DNA of 64,000 bases from Ursus arctos (taxonomy: Eukaryota > Chordata > Mammalia > Carnivora > Ursidae). Positions 37,441 to 53,529 of this stretch are shown piece by piece; positions within the stretch are counted from its first letter, which is position 1; every line of letters starts with the position of its first letter. The position numbers were made by a program, and so were the translations under genes. Below the pieces are notes generated by a model. It was given only the letters and a program-made list of their open reading frames with translations, had not been told where the DNA came from and searched no databases. The stretch is from NCBI RefSeq assembly GCF_023065955.2, contig NW_026622986.1:20175848-20239847 (forward strand), in the 5' to 3' direction.

Positions 37441-37653
37441 GGGCTGCTGCTTTTAAAAAATAAACATATGATTTTTGAGCTTTTTGTACTTGGATGAAAA
37501 TTTTATTTAACACGTTAAAAGCAATAACCAGAAAAGAGACACTAAAACATCCATTTAAGTACAGTTTCATTATTATTTCAAAATGCACTGACAAGTGAAA
37601 TCAGGCTTATAGGTGAAACGCCCAATGCTTGGTAATTAAGATGTTTTTCTTTA

Positions 37654-37842
37654 GGGGCGCCTGGGGGGCTCGGTTGGTTAAGCATCTGACTCTTGGTTTC
37701 TGCTCAGGTTGACATCTCAGAGTCCTGAGATCAAGCCCCATGTGGGGCCCCATGATCTGCACGGAGACCGCTTGGGTCTCTCTCCTTCCCTCTCCCTCTG
37801 CCCCCCGCACCCCCAAAATAAATAAATAAATATTTTAAAAAA
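37654..37842 (+). mobile_element. SINEC insertion
   Basis: Head ggggcgcctggggggctcgg, tail ccaaaataaataaataaatattttaaaa. Orientation opposite to CACNB2. Clear boundaries, older body. Confidence 0.92.
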
Positions 37843-37974
37843 ATGTTTGTATTTATTTGGGGGTGGGCTTAGTCGCTAGGGTGGTACAGTCTGGTGGTAC
37901 CACCAGCTTTAAAGGAGGTAACAGTATTGCCCTCACGTGGAACATCCGTACGACCACAGAGGGAGTCATTCATT

Positions 37975-38330
37975 CCACACAGATTTCTCGAGTGCCTACT
38001 AGGTGCCAGTCACTGGGGGTATTATTACAGAACTCAGATTCTTGTGGGAGAGAGGGAGAGTGGAAGGAAGCAGATAGATAGATATCTGAGGTCAGGTCGT
38101 AATAAACACCATTAAAAAATAATGCAGCGTACTGAGGACACAGAGGGAGTGCGGTGGAGGGTACATGTCTGGTGTTCAGGGAAGACCTTGCAGAAAAGTT
38201 GACCTTTGGTCAGAGGCGTGAAGGAAGTGAGGGAATGAGCCATACGGGCAGTGCTAGAGGGTGTTCCAGGCAGAGCTCACTAGAAGAGTGAGCGTCTCAG
38301 GTGCTGGGCGTTACACTGGTACAGCTAGTG
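37975..38330 (-). repeat. L2 fragment (antisense)
   Basis: ctcgagtgcctactaggtgccagtcactgg at left, then aagaccttgcagaaaagttgacc, aaggaagtgagggaatgagccatacgg and ggtgttccaggcagagctc: a reversed L2 3' region. Confidence 0.82.
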
Positions 38331-38719
38331 GGGCCCACGTACTGCTGATGCCCCTTGGCTCTTGCTGGGAGGCAAGCTGCCCTGTGATGGGGACCATCCT
38401 GGGGAGACAATGGTGACCAGACAGACAAGACAGCAGCGTCACACAGTCAGCCCGTGGGGAACGGATTCAGCAGCAGGACAGGATTTTCTATAATAATACA
38501 TCCTCCTCCCTCACACGCGTGGACCTTTCTGCACATGGTACTGCTTAGCTGGGAATGCACTGCCCTGCTTCTGGGGTTAGCTCCGAAGGTTGTGTGAAGC
38601 TGGGTCACTACTCCAACTCCTACAGTTATGCTTTCCGAATGGTCACTACTTGGGGTTCCGCCAAAAAGGAGACCCTGAAAATCCTCAGGGTGAAACTCTG
38701 AGGACAATTCAGTTTAGAG

Positions 38720-38895
38720 CAGTGGTTCTTAACCCTCATGGTGTATCAAGATTGCCAGATAAGCTCTTACAGGGACAGGTGGTCCTACCTTCGAGATCTG
38801 GCTTCAGCTGCCCACAGGTGGAACACAAGCCCTTGTGGTTGGGTTGCTGTTTTATTTTTAAAGTGCAGGTGATTCTAATATGCAGCCAGGCTAGA
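38720..38895 (+). repeat. MER5-like hAT element
   Basis: Starts cagtggttcttaaccctcatgg, the hAT-Charlie terminal repeat, and ends near gtgattctaatatgcagccaggctag. Subfamily not resolved. Confidence 0.7.
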
Positions 38896-39234
38896 TAACC
38901 AGCAGTTTAGAAGAAGTTGTCTCACTTCTAAGCAAATTACACGATGGAATAAAGCGATATAATGTTGCCCAGGATTATTGATTTCCAGTAAGATTCCCTT
39001 GCGGAAGATTCAACTGTGTACCTAGGCCTACAGTGCCGTTCCCATTCCAGACACTTGAGTGCAGACAGCTGACATTTTCAAAGTCGCTGGGGATGAAAAC
39101 CAAATTCGTCACTGGTGATAGCTTTCCTTCGTGTCCTCAATTTCCTTGTTAATTTACCTGTCAGTGTCCTACAAGGTGAATCGGAAGACTGCTCTGTTTA
39201 CATGACACAGTGGGTTAGGATAGATCTGATTTTA

Positions 39235-39433
39235 TTTATTTTTAAAGATTTTATTTACTTATTTGACAGAGATAGAGACAGCCAGCAAGAGAGGGAACAC
39301 AAGCAGGGGGAGTGGGAGAGGAAGAAGCAGGCTCATAGCGGAGGAGCCTGACGTGGGGCTCGATCCCATAACGCTGGGATCACACCCTGAGCCGAAGGCA
39401 GACGTGTAACCGCTGTGCCACCGAGGCGCCCCG
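39235..39433 (-). mobile_element. Young SINEC insertion (antisense) with perfect 17-bp TSD
   Basis: aaagattttatttacttatttgacag, gagggaacacaagcagggggag, head as gaggcgcccc. Identical 17-bp duplications ggatagatctgatttta at 39218-39234 and 39434-39450. Confidence 0.97.
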
Positions 39434-40791
39434 GGATAGATCTGATTTTAAACGGGCTACTCCACTGCACACAACAGAGACAGGATAATGATTTATCATC
39501 TAGTCTTTGGCCTGACACACTTAACGCTATTGAACAGTCAGGATCACGGTTCTGACAACTCTCCAGGGCTTCAACAAATGAACTTAACTAGGTTTAAGAA
39601 CAGAAAAGAGTTCCTATCAAGAATCGTTTCATCGCCAACACTTCCTTTCATTTTTTCTTCCCCTTGGGCTTCCAATTTTTAAAAATAAATTTAGTTTATT
39701 TAATAGATAATGAAAGAGTAATTCATTTTTCCCTTTTAAAATTACATGTATGTAGAAGTACCTATACTTTTGATCAGTTTCCTCCCCCTACTGCTGCCAA
39801 AAGCAAAGACATTTAATGATTTAGGTACTCTGGAGGTCTTGCCATGGGTTAAAAAATTTTTGCATGGATTTTTTAAGTCTATCTTATGGACCCTATTAAT
39901 TCCTTTGAGGATCTTTAACTGGTGATCCCAAGCCTAGAATGCTGAACTTGAGCTCTATGAGTCAAATGAGCCAAGGCAGGTCCATTAATAAAGCCATGTG
40001 GAAATTACTTCCGGCCAGAAAGAGCAGCCTGACAACATTCAGATATTTTGTTCATTTGTTTCTTAAATGAAATCAATCTGGACAGGCTAATACTTTAGAA
40101 CACGGGTCCAAGATATGCCCTATGGCCAGAATCTGCCTTCCATATTCAGAACTTCCTCCGTTTAAACAGTAAGGAAATGCCATCTCATTTCTCCATCTTT
40201 GGCATTTTGGAAAGGGCAGTGGGTTAACTCAGGGAAAGCAGTGTTTGTCTAGCAATTTTCTGGGTGCACATGCTCAAGGAGACAACCCCAGATTAGGATA
40301 AATGACAGAGCCAAGCGTAAAGAACTGAAAGATAATTGAGCTTGATCAGGGCTATGCCTTTTTTACTTGGCCAGTGCCAGAGAGCCTTGGACCAAGCCGA
40401 ACGCCGTGTTTTCCTGGCACAAACGAAAAAATACTTCAGAAAGTTATGGAAAAAAAACAAATTAGCAACATGTGATTAGGTGGACCTTGATTATAAAGTC
40501 TTTTTTATACCTGGAAACATAGTATCTGCTTTCCTTTTCTGTCTCTTTTAGTCCTTTGCTTGTCCTGCTGTGGGTTTCCCTGTGAGTCCCTGCCTCCCCT
40601 GCTGAAAGTGGGTACAAATGACGAACGGCTGTAGGAGCAGGTGCGGTCAAGGAAGAAAGCAGTATACTAAGAAATGTAAAAGACACTGAAACGCACAGAT
40701 GGTAGCTGTGACACTTGTATTGTTAGGATGTAAGCAGCACAGGGATGTAGAGCAGAGGCACCAAATCTGTCTTGTTAAAAATACAGACATA

Positions 40792-40981
40792 CACGGCCGC
40801 CTGAGTGGCTCAGCGGGTTAAGCGTCTGCCTTTGGCTCAGGTCATGATCTCGGGGCCCTGCGATGGAGGCCTTGCCTTGGGCTCCCCGCCCAGTGGGGAG
40901 CCTGCCTGTGCCTCTCCTTCCCCTCTATGCCTCCCCCTGCTCGTGTGCGCACTCTCTCTCAAATAAATATAATCTTTAAAA
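40792..40981 (+). mobile_element. SINEC insertion
   Basis: Head acggccgcctgagtggctcagcggg, tail ctcaaataaatataatctttaaaaa. 15-bp duplication with one mismatch at 40777-40791 and 40982-40996 (aaaaatacagacata / aaaaatacagaaata). Confidence 0.94.
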
Positions 40982-41154
40982 AAAAATACAGAAATATAAA
41001 CTACCCTGTATGTTCCCAGGTCCCCTAAAATCTACTCTTTGTTTAAATTTCAAAGTTTCCATTTCAGACTCCTATGATAGCTTTGATGCTTCAGGAACTG
41101 GCTTAACTTTGACCACAGTGTCCCCGGATTCTTTGACTCAAGGCTTCCTTCCAA

Positions 41155-41262
41155 TCAGCTAGAAGCAGGCTCCGTGAAGCCCAGGCCCTTGTCTGACTCT
41201 GTTCCTCACAATGCCCGGCACACAGACGACGCTCAGTAAAATCTGTGGAGGCAAGCGGAGGG
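41155..41262 (+). repeat. L2 3' end
   Basis: Contains tccgtgaagcccaggcccttgtctgactc, then cacaatgcccggcacacagacgacgctcagtaaa, an L2 tail. Confidence 0.75.
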
Positions 41263-41684
41263 GGGAGGGGAAGAGAGGAAAAGGATTCCGTCCAAGCAGA
41301 TTAACATGGCACACTAGATTCCGCCCTGACTCTGTCACCAGCGGCTCCTCGTCCAGAGAGGTGACTTGAAGACCTCCAAGGAACCTGTCCTCTGCATGAC
41401 GCTGTGTCACACCCTGATTCCTTCACCCACTTAACACCCTCTGCTGGACAGGCCTTTCTCTTTCTAATTCGAGTGGTGAAATCTTAGCTACCGTTTAAAA
41501 GCCTTTCCTAGATGTTGACACTCCTGTCAGTGTCAGTCCCTCCTCCCCTTATGCCCGTGTACGTCAGACACGCAGGTGCTGAGCTGCCTGCTCTTTTACT
41601 CTGGAGTTTACTGCTCGAGGCTTCCATTTATGGTTGACACCTGCCATCCACAAAGACAGTGAGTGGCTTCCCCAGCTCTGCATT

Positions 41685-43560
41685 TCTTTAGCAGGGCATA
41701 CACGGGAGACATTCATTCAACACTCACCCACGTGTTGTTCACACTGAGCACAGTTCCAGGCATTGAGAACGCAATGGTTTGCAGAATAGATTGGAAAAAA
41801 ACAAAAACCAAAGCAAAAAACCTGCCCTCTTGGAGTTTATATTCTAACTGTGGGAGAATGACAACACACAAAATTAATAAATTAAATATATAAAAGAGTT
41901 AGGGAAAAAGTCAAGGAAGAGAGAGAGAGAGAGAGAGTATTTATGTGTGTATAGTGTGCATATACCAAGGACAGTATCTGAGGGGAGCATCTTCCTAGTG
42001 CAGGGAACTGCATGTGCAAAGGCCCTGAGGCGGGCATGTATCTGGCTGTCTGAACAACATGGAAGTCAGTGTGGCAGGAGCAGAATGAGCAAGTGGGAGA
42101 GTGTAAGGGATGAAGTCAAAAGTAAGGAGAGGGGCGGGAGTGTGGATGGTCAGACTGGAAATGGTCTTAAAGGCCGCTCTAGGGACTTCAAGTTTTACAC
42201 TGAGTAAAAGAGAAGTCACTGGATGGATCTGAACAAAGCAGGGATGAGATCCACTCGCAGTTTAAGAGAGTTGTCCAGGCTGCTGAATTGAGAAGAGACG
42301 TCAAGGAAGCAATGACAGAAGCAAAGATACAAGTTAGGAGGCTATCCATGATGCTACTCCAGGGAAGAGGCGCCGGTGTCTTCGGCCAAAAGGAAAGCAG
42401 AAGATGTGTGAGAAGTGGTTTGATTCTCGACATGTTTTGAAGATACCACAGCATTTGGATGTGGGATATAAGAAAAAAAAGAACAGTCAAGAATGACTCA
42501 GTGATTTGGAGTGGATGGGTCTTAGGTCCAGAAGACGAAGCACGTGTACTTGAGGCACGGACTACTAGGAGAGGAGCAGGGTTTGGGGGGAGCTGGGAGG
42601 GCCAGTCTGAGAAGTCCACTCAACATCTCAGTGGTGGTCCTGAATAGGCAGTTGGATATATGAATCTGGAATTCAGAGGACAGACCAGCGAAGGCATGCT
42701 GTTTACAAGTCAAACATCAAACGAAATCACTTATAGAATGAATGTAACTAGAAGAGAGAAGACCAAAGGACTTAGCCTTGGGCGCTCCAAGATGTCTAGT
42801 CGATGAGGAAGAACCAGCCAAAGAGAAAAAGGAGACAAAGGAAGATAAAAGAAAAACCAGGAAAGTGTGCTTGCTCTGAGCAAGCACAGAAAGTATTTAA
42901 AAGAGGATGGAGCACTGCAACGTGTCAAGTAAGAGGAGCACTGAGGATTCAGCCCTGGATTTAGCAATGTGAAGGTCACTGATGATCGGACATGACTAGT
43001 TTTGGTTGAGTGAGGGATGCGTAACCAGAGTACTTTCAGTATAAGTGGAGAACAAGTATGTACTACGTGTTGAAGGAGTTTTGCTGTAAAGAAAAGGAGA
43101 AAAGTGGCATAGTTAGAGGGGAATATGGTTCAAACTTTCATCGAAGGGAGAAATAACTACATTTTTAGATGCTGATGGAGTTTCCGTTAGAATGAGAAGT
43201 AGTGATGAGAAAGGAAAGGATTCTGCAGCTGTGTGGGGATGGGGGATGGGATCTAGTGCCCAAGTGAGTGGGCTGGCCATTGCTAGGAACTCAGTGAAAG
43301 GAAAAAAAGCAGAGCATTCAGGCAAACACGCAAGTTGCGCTCGGTGTGGTGGTGGAAACTCTCAGAAGTTCTCCTCTGTTTCCTTGCCTCTATCATCTCA
43401 GTGAAGGAGGAAGCAAGTTCATTGGGGAGAGAGATGAGAAGGGGTTTGGGGAGCTGGTGAGAGAGGAGATGGTACAGAAGTCTTGAAGAGTTAGAAAAGT
43501 GAATAGAAGAGGGATATTGAGTATTATTTCTGGGGAGCCTTAAGAGCCAGTTGATCATGA
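41685..43560 (-). repeat. Long L2 LINE (antisense), about 1.8 kb
   Basis: Reversed L2 3' half in order: acattcattcaacactcacc, ctgcatgtgcaaaggccctgaggcggg, gcaatgacagaagcaaagatacaagttaggaggc, and ctgaataggcagttggatatatgaatctgg. Unusually long and collinear for an L2 copy. Includes a (GA)n tract at 41919-41938. Open frames here (for example 42188-42619 on minus) are L2 remnants with stops. Confidence 0.82.
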
Positions 43561-43940
<380 letters not shown>

Positions 43941-44403
43941 TTACGACAAAACAATTTTATTCCCAAGACTGCTTAAAGATGGAGGCTTCCCATTTGGAAA
44001 GAGTAGCATGTGTGAGATTGCCACATTTTCTGGTTGCTGAATTCTGATACAATGACTGTTAAAAAGGCAAAGCTCCCCAAATTTATCCTGATGTTTTAGT
44101 GACAACACATGACGTCTCAAGTGGTTTCAGGCGCTCTGCACTTGATACTGTTTCCCCAGACTGAGTAAACTGAAGCTAGCAAAGCCTCCAGAGCAACAGC
44201 CATAAAAATGAAACAGAACAAATCAGGAAGCAATATATAACATAATAAAAAAAAAATAAAGCTACCTAGAAAATTGCAGGGAAAAAAAAGGAAGCAATAT
44301 ATACCACAGCTTGGAAAACAACATGCTTTGCTGCTGCAAGCTCTTTAAGCTCTAAAATCAAGAGGGAGGTGGAGTCCCAAAGCAGTTCAGCCTGTGAAGG
44401 TCA

Positions 44404-48214
<3,811 letters not shown>

Positions 48215-48234
48215 CGATTTCTGCTTCTGCTTAG
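48215..48234 (-). CDS. CACNB2: CACNB2 exon 7b: 20-nt alternative HOOK microexon
   Basis: Twenty bases on the minus strand, CTAAGCAGAAGCAGAAATCG, bounded by TAG at 48237-48235 and GTAAGT from 48214. Joined to the G left by exon 6 it gives AKQKQKS followed by exon 8, the short basic HOOK seen in known beta-2 splice forms. It is mutually exclusive with exon 7a, 144 bp upstream in transcription. Both begin with CT, completing the same Ala codon, and both leave the frame unchanged. The HOOK influences channel inactivation and membrane binding. Exact match of size, phase and sequence makes this secure despite its length. Confidence 0.95.
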
Positions 48235-48378
48235 CTACAGCAGCATGGAAAAGAAACAAAGAATAACACAGCATGCACGTTATTGGCTTATCCAAGGACG
48301 CAGACAGTCAACAGGACTAGAAATGTGGCGCAGTGCAGTTGAGCAGGTGACAGATGGGAGCTTGGAAGTTAATGTTAC

Positions 48379-48512
48379 CTTCTTAAAGAAGGGCATTCTT
48401 TTCTCTTTGGAGTGGGGTGACGTTACACTGTTTGCACTGGGTTTAGGGGAGCGGTGGTTGGCTGGAATATCATTTTCTTCTGCATCTAAGCCAGTGGCAT
48501 CTATGTCTATAG
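48379..48512 (-). CDS. CACNB2: CACNB2 exon 7a: 134-nt alternative HOOK exon
   Basis: 134 nt: CT completing an Ala codon, then 44 codons. Encodes [20 protein letters not shown], then [20 protein letters not shown] and FFKK. This long, flexible HOOK segment, with its acidic start and basic FFKK end, joins the two halves of the SH3 fold. Acceptor ATAG at 48516-48513, donor GTAACA from 48378 (not the consensus GTAAGT, which may help regulation). Alternative to the 20-nt exon at 48215-48234. Confidence 0.97.
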
Positions 48513-51500
48513 CTATATACAGACAAACAATTCAAAAATCATCAGGTAGACAGGAGAGGAAAAACAGGTTATAAAAAAAAAATAAAATGAAAGCAAACAA
48601 AACGAACCACAGTAAAAGATCTATCATGAGTGCTCAGCGTAGTCAACAAATTTAAAGGTAAGGCACGTTACGAATGCAATGCAATCAAACCTAACAAAAC
48701 CGAAAAGATCCCCTCGTGATACCTGTTCGCCTGAACATGTGAGTTTTAGGCTAGATCTCTTGAATAACATTTTTAGAGCAACATTTTTAATTTGGAGTTT
48801 CAAATACAGTACTGACAGTTTTCCACGTCGACTGTATTAAGTATGGCACAGAACATACGGCTTCACGTCTTATAGTATCTTCAGTCAGCTTTTCGGTAAT
48901 AAGCAACTACACTGGAAACCCTCATCACAATGTGCCTCAGAGTCCTTCTTTTGCTTGGTTTTGTGTGGGGAAAAAAAAGGGGGCCATGTGGAAAGTGTCA
49001 CTAAAAATGCAGTAGGCATCTGAGGGAAAGCGAGAATAGAAAAATCCCCAATTCAGGCAACACAAAGGAGTCCTACACGAGGCAAATGATACAGGGATGC
49101 TTCCTGGATGGGCAGGATCAAAACGATTTCTAGATGCTATGGACCCCCTCGGGCAGGCTGACTGAAAGCTAGTTATAAAACGCTGGACCCCACGATCTCC
49201 AAATGAAAGGAGTCAAATAAAATGACATAATAAGGGGACTGCCGCTGATGGATAGGAAGCCCTTATAGAAATGCATTAAACACGAGAGAGTAGAAAGGCA
49301 TGAAGACCCCCAGAAAACATGGCATGGGTCTCCCCGTCTGGAGAACGAGAGGGTTAGGTCTGTGGTTTGACATGATTTCACTTTTAAACTCTTTTGCCTT
49401 GAAAACTGCAGCGATTAACGATTAAGTGTTAAGGGCGAGGGGGAAGACCCGTAATCTCATTTTGAGGTTTATAATAAAAATGCTTCCACCTGCAGTTCCT
49501 ACAGAGTTTTATCTGCTACGGAATCAGAGCTGGAAAGTATTTTGAAGATCACTTTCAACCCTCTTGTTTTTAAGATCGAAATGATAATTCAAGGGTTTAA
49601 GGGACTCGTTCTTGGCAGAAAAAACTCCGCAGAGCCAGGACTCAGAAGCTGGGCTCCGCATCTGCGAGCCCCCACCCCATCCCTGCACCTGCAGGTGAGC
49701 ACTCCCCCTCCAGGCGCCCTTCCTCCCCCAGCCCCTTGTGCTTGCCAAGGCGGGGTGGCGTCCTCACTGCCAGGATTCAGGAAGGGACCGTAGACTGGAG
49801 CCCAGGAGAAAATGATGCTATGGTTTAGTGGAGGTCACGGAAAAGAAAATCTACTCAATCTAACAAAAACCACAGTACATTCAGATCAGGAGCAAATTAC
49901 CATCTGGAAATAACCGCTTGGTGTCGCAAAGCAGCTCCCATGCCTGCGACCCACAAGGAACACACCGGGTTCACACTCGGGCGTCCGCTGCTAACCTCTT
50001 CGATACGATGGCAGATCACCTGACAGCCATCACATTATTTTTCAATTTTGAGGTTATTATGCGTATGAGGTGACTCAACCTTTTGAAAACTAAGATCTCT
50101 GGCTTAATTGTTCCTTTGATTCATCTGAGGTCGAAGATGTGTGATGGAGTGATTCCCCGGCACTGTTTGCACAACGTTGCACGTACCAACGACTGCTTGC
50201 AGAAAGAGCGCGCAGGATTCTCTCTCCAGTGAAAGTACTAACAGACTGAGTTAATTCCAGCTATTTAGTTAGACTTACCTAGTAAATAAGTCTTTCTCTT
50301 TGCATCACCCACACACATCGATGCACTGAAAGGTTCACCATACAGTGTGGAGCAGAAACACAAGAAATCAATGCTGACTTTTATCCAACCCTATGATGCT
50401 CTTCCTGTTGAACCCTAACCTAGGAAGCATGTTGTGAGTGTCTTCCTGGTTACGACAGAGAGGATCTGGGCCAGTGTTTCACTATCTCTGAGACAGACTT
50501 ACACCAACATCAGGTAAGTTTCCCTTCTGGTAAATTCCCATCTCCTTTTCCCTTTCTCATCTTTTCCTGGGCTTATAGAGGCCACCTTCCAGGGACAGTT
50601 CTTTCCGAGAGCGTTTCTGAAACTGAGGACACCTACACCCATGTCCCGAGTTGACAGGACACTGGCAAAGTTCATGCGTTAGATTTTACAGTTTGGCCCT
50701 TCGATCTGGTCTGCTGTGATCAGTGGGTGGATTTTTTAAAAAAAATTTTTATAGTAAGAGTGGAAATGCATAAAAAGTTTAGCTGTAATAGTGCCCAGAT
50801 GTTTGGCGACCCACACATAGCCTTGGAGCCTCAGTCAGGTTTGAAATTTACCTATATTTGGACACAGGGGCTCAAAATCCCAAATTGAGAACTCTCCAAT
50901 TTATTAGTTCTGACTTTTGGTTAACTTAAATTTAAAAGCACCTGGGTTTGTTCCAAAACACAGAGAATTCTAAAACATTTGGCCACTTTCAAAGCACATT
51001 AAAGAAATTTACTAAGACAGTTAAGAAGCATGTTCAACTCTTTTCATAGCTCCATATACTTTATTAGACTCAGATGGTTACCCCTTTTTTGTTTCATACT
51101 TGTATCTGCAGACCTTGGCAAACATTAGTATTTACTTGGGAAAAACTACTTCCATAAATATGAAAATAGTTTCTTTTATTGGTCCTCAATAGAATCTTTT
51201 TTTTGGTTTTTTTTTTTTTTTTTGGTGGAGAGCCTTGACAACATTTTTTGAAATCTGAATTGTAACTTCATCTTAGACATTTGGGTCCAGCTGAGTGGCA
51301 CGCTGGGGTGATCCGTGTGGGCACGCACACGTAGGTATGGCGTATGTGCTATGTAACTGGCTATCACCCCATTACCCAGATGAGAAGTGGAAATTTTTCC
51401 TTTTCCACATTCTTGAGAAACTCCAAGTATATTTACTTTAGGCAAATGGTTGTATCCTTTGGTTTAGCAAAGGGTGAGGTGAATCGTAGACAGGGCCTCT

Positions 51501-53452
51501 GGGAGATACAGGTCAAGGTTCCAACTATAGGCCAACCCCCAGGGAGTTGGTTAGGCAGTTTACCCTGGAGGTGGGGTGGGGGGATCTTTTCTGTAGAAAT
51601 TCCCTGAAATTTTCTTTTAGAAGCTGTGGGATTGATATGAAAATTATAGCAGGTCCCTTAGGCACCGACTATAAATTCAAGCTTGGCAAATGTCTCCAGT
51701 CCATTAAGCCACGAGTGTTTTCTGTTCTCTGTATTCAGAAACATTATGCCGATGTCCTGTGTCTGTATAAAACTTGCATCAAGTTTTAAATCATCTTTGC
51801 TTTATTGTAGTAAATTAAACTTTCGTTTTAGTAGTGACAAACACCTGTCTACAAAAGTGGAATGTTATTTTACAAACACACTCACTTATTCTTCGAAATG
51901 CCCATGGCCTGTTCTTATATTTCCAAAACCGTGAGAAGGCTAGAGTATGGTTTAAGGAAACGGAAGAATTTTCCTGGTCTCCAGGGGTGGCGCTGACCTC
52001 TGACCTCTGCGGATGGGGCTGCAGTTGTATTCACTATATGATGTAACATTTCCCCATTTCAGGAGCTTGGTGACAGTCCTCTGGAGTCTCGGAGATAGGT
52101 TTTAAGATCTATACAAAGGGTACAGCTTTCTGTCATCATCTCTAATTTTACATGTTTGAGAAGGAGCGGAGCTAAGCCTCTTTGCCCTGTGCCTTCAGTA
52201 AACAACCCCTCCACCGGTGGAGGGAAGATACAAGCCTCACATCATCCCTAAAAAGGTTTCAATTTTCATTTCAAACTTACTGTTTTACTTGATTTTGGGC
52301 AACTCGGAATTACTGCACGTTGTACGTACCTGGTATTTGAAATCAATATGCATCCTAAAACGATTTCTTATTTAAGTGCTCAGATTTTGCCCTTAAAAGG
52401 TTCTATCATTTTTATGAAGAAGGCTTTGGTTGGTCTCCAAAAGGCACCACCACTCAGGAACGAGGCGTGATCAGGAGTAAGAGGGGAATCCTGATTGTAA
52501 GACACGCCAGTCACAGTGCAGTCACTTCCCTAACTTGTCCATTGATGTACACACTTCCCACTTCCAGTTTCCTCGAAATCACACAAGGAATCATTTCGCT
52601 CAAAATACTGCGCTTGGTGAGTCCTTGCAATCTTACTCTGACTCAACTGCATCTCTTAGCAAACAAAGATTCTGATGATATGGGCTTTTTGCAATGCTAC
52701 CAATTAGTCTCCAATGTATATACAACTCCAAGTTCTACCCAGAACGGTAGAGTTGCCAGATTTAACAAAGAAAACTACAGTCAAATTTCAATTTCAGACA
52801 ATTTTTTTTTTGTTACTGTAAGTATTTCTCTTACAATACTTACATGAAAGAAATTATTCATTCATCTGAAATTCAAATTTAATGTGGTACCCTTCTCCAC
52901 TGCCTTGGAAAGAAAACAGAAGCTACTCTTCCTACAAGTATTTCTGACTTTTTGCAATATTTCTACTCATCTCCTACATCTTTCACAGAGCCTTTGGGGT
53001 AAAACTCACGTGAGGTCCACCACTCCATCACCACTTTATTCTCCTTTCCTTGCCTTTTGAAAGCTTTTACTCTTCTTCTTCCTTTATTGAACATTGAGGC
53101 CAAGAACACACATGCACTGTGGCTGGTGGTGGGCATTCACCCATTTCCTGCCCATGACGATGTGCTGGGCACCACGGTGGGGGGTGTGTAGGGAGAAAAA
53201 AATTAAATACATTCATCACTTTGGTCCTCTAAACAACTTACAGTGAGCACATGGACAAATTTCCTTTTTTCAAAGCCCTGAAGAAAATTTCCCCATATTA
53301 TTTCTTACTCCATGTATGCATTCTGATTTCTGATCGCTTTCAGCCCTCCCCGGGTTCACACAGGGACTCTGCATGTAGAGTCACACAGCTAGGGGAGATC
53401 GAGGAAAGCGTGAAATGCAGAATGTACCGAGCTGCACTCGTTGCCTACTTAC
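48513..53452 (-). other. CACNB2: CACNB2 intron 6 (4.9 kb)
   Basis: Unusually few young repeats. 49510-49700 may hold a MIR-like or L2-like fragment; a long T-run lies at 51209-51223. I see no exon. Otherwise unassigned, mostly unique sequence. Confidence 0.6.
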
Positions 53453-53529
53453 CGGATGACGGTGGTGTAGATTTTCTGGAACTAGGTACTATGTCACCCA
53501 AACTGGATGATGAATTTCCTCCTGATTTA
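53453..53529 (-). CDS. CACNB2: CACNB2 exon 6: HOOK start
   Basis: 77 nt: one base completing a Ser codon, 25 codons, and a G that begins Ala. Encodes [20 protein letters not shown], then TPPSS, the Ser-rich opening of the HOOK between the two halves of the SH3 domain, rich in possible phosphorylation sites. Acceptor CAG at 53532-53530, donor GTAAGT from 53452. The split Ser codon AG|T joins to exon 5. The plus-strand frame over this region (53251-53538) is its antisense shadow. Confidence 0.97.

Noticed and set aside
42188..42619. 143-codon minus-strand frame in intron 9
   Set aside because: It coincides with the long antisense L2; the residues read as an L2 remnant.
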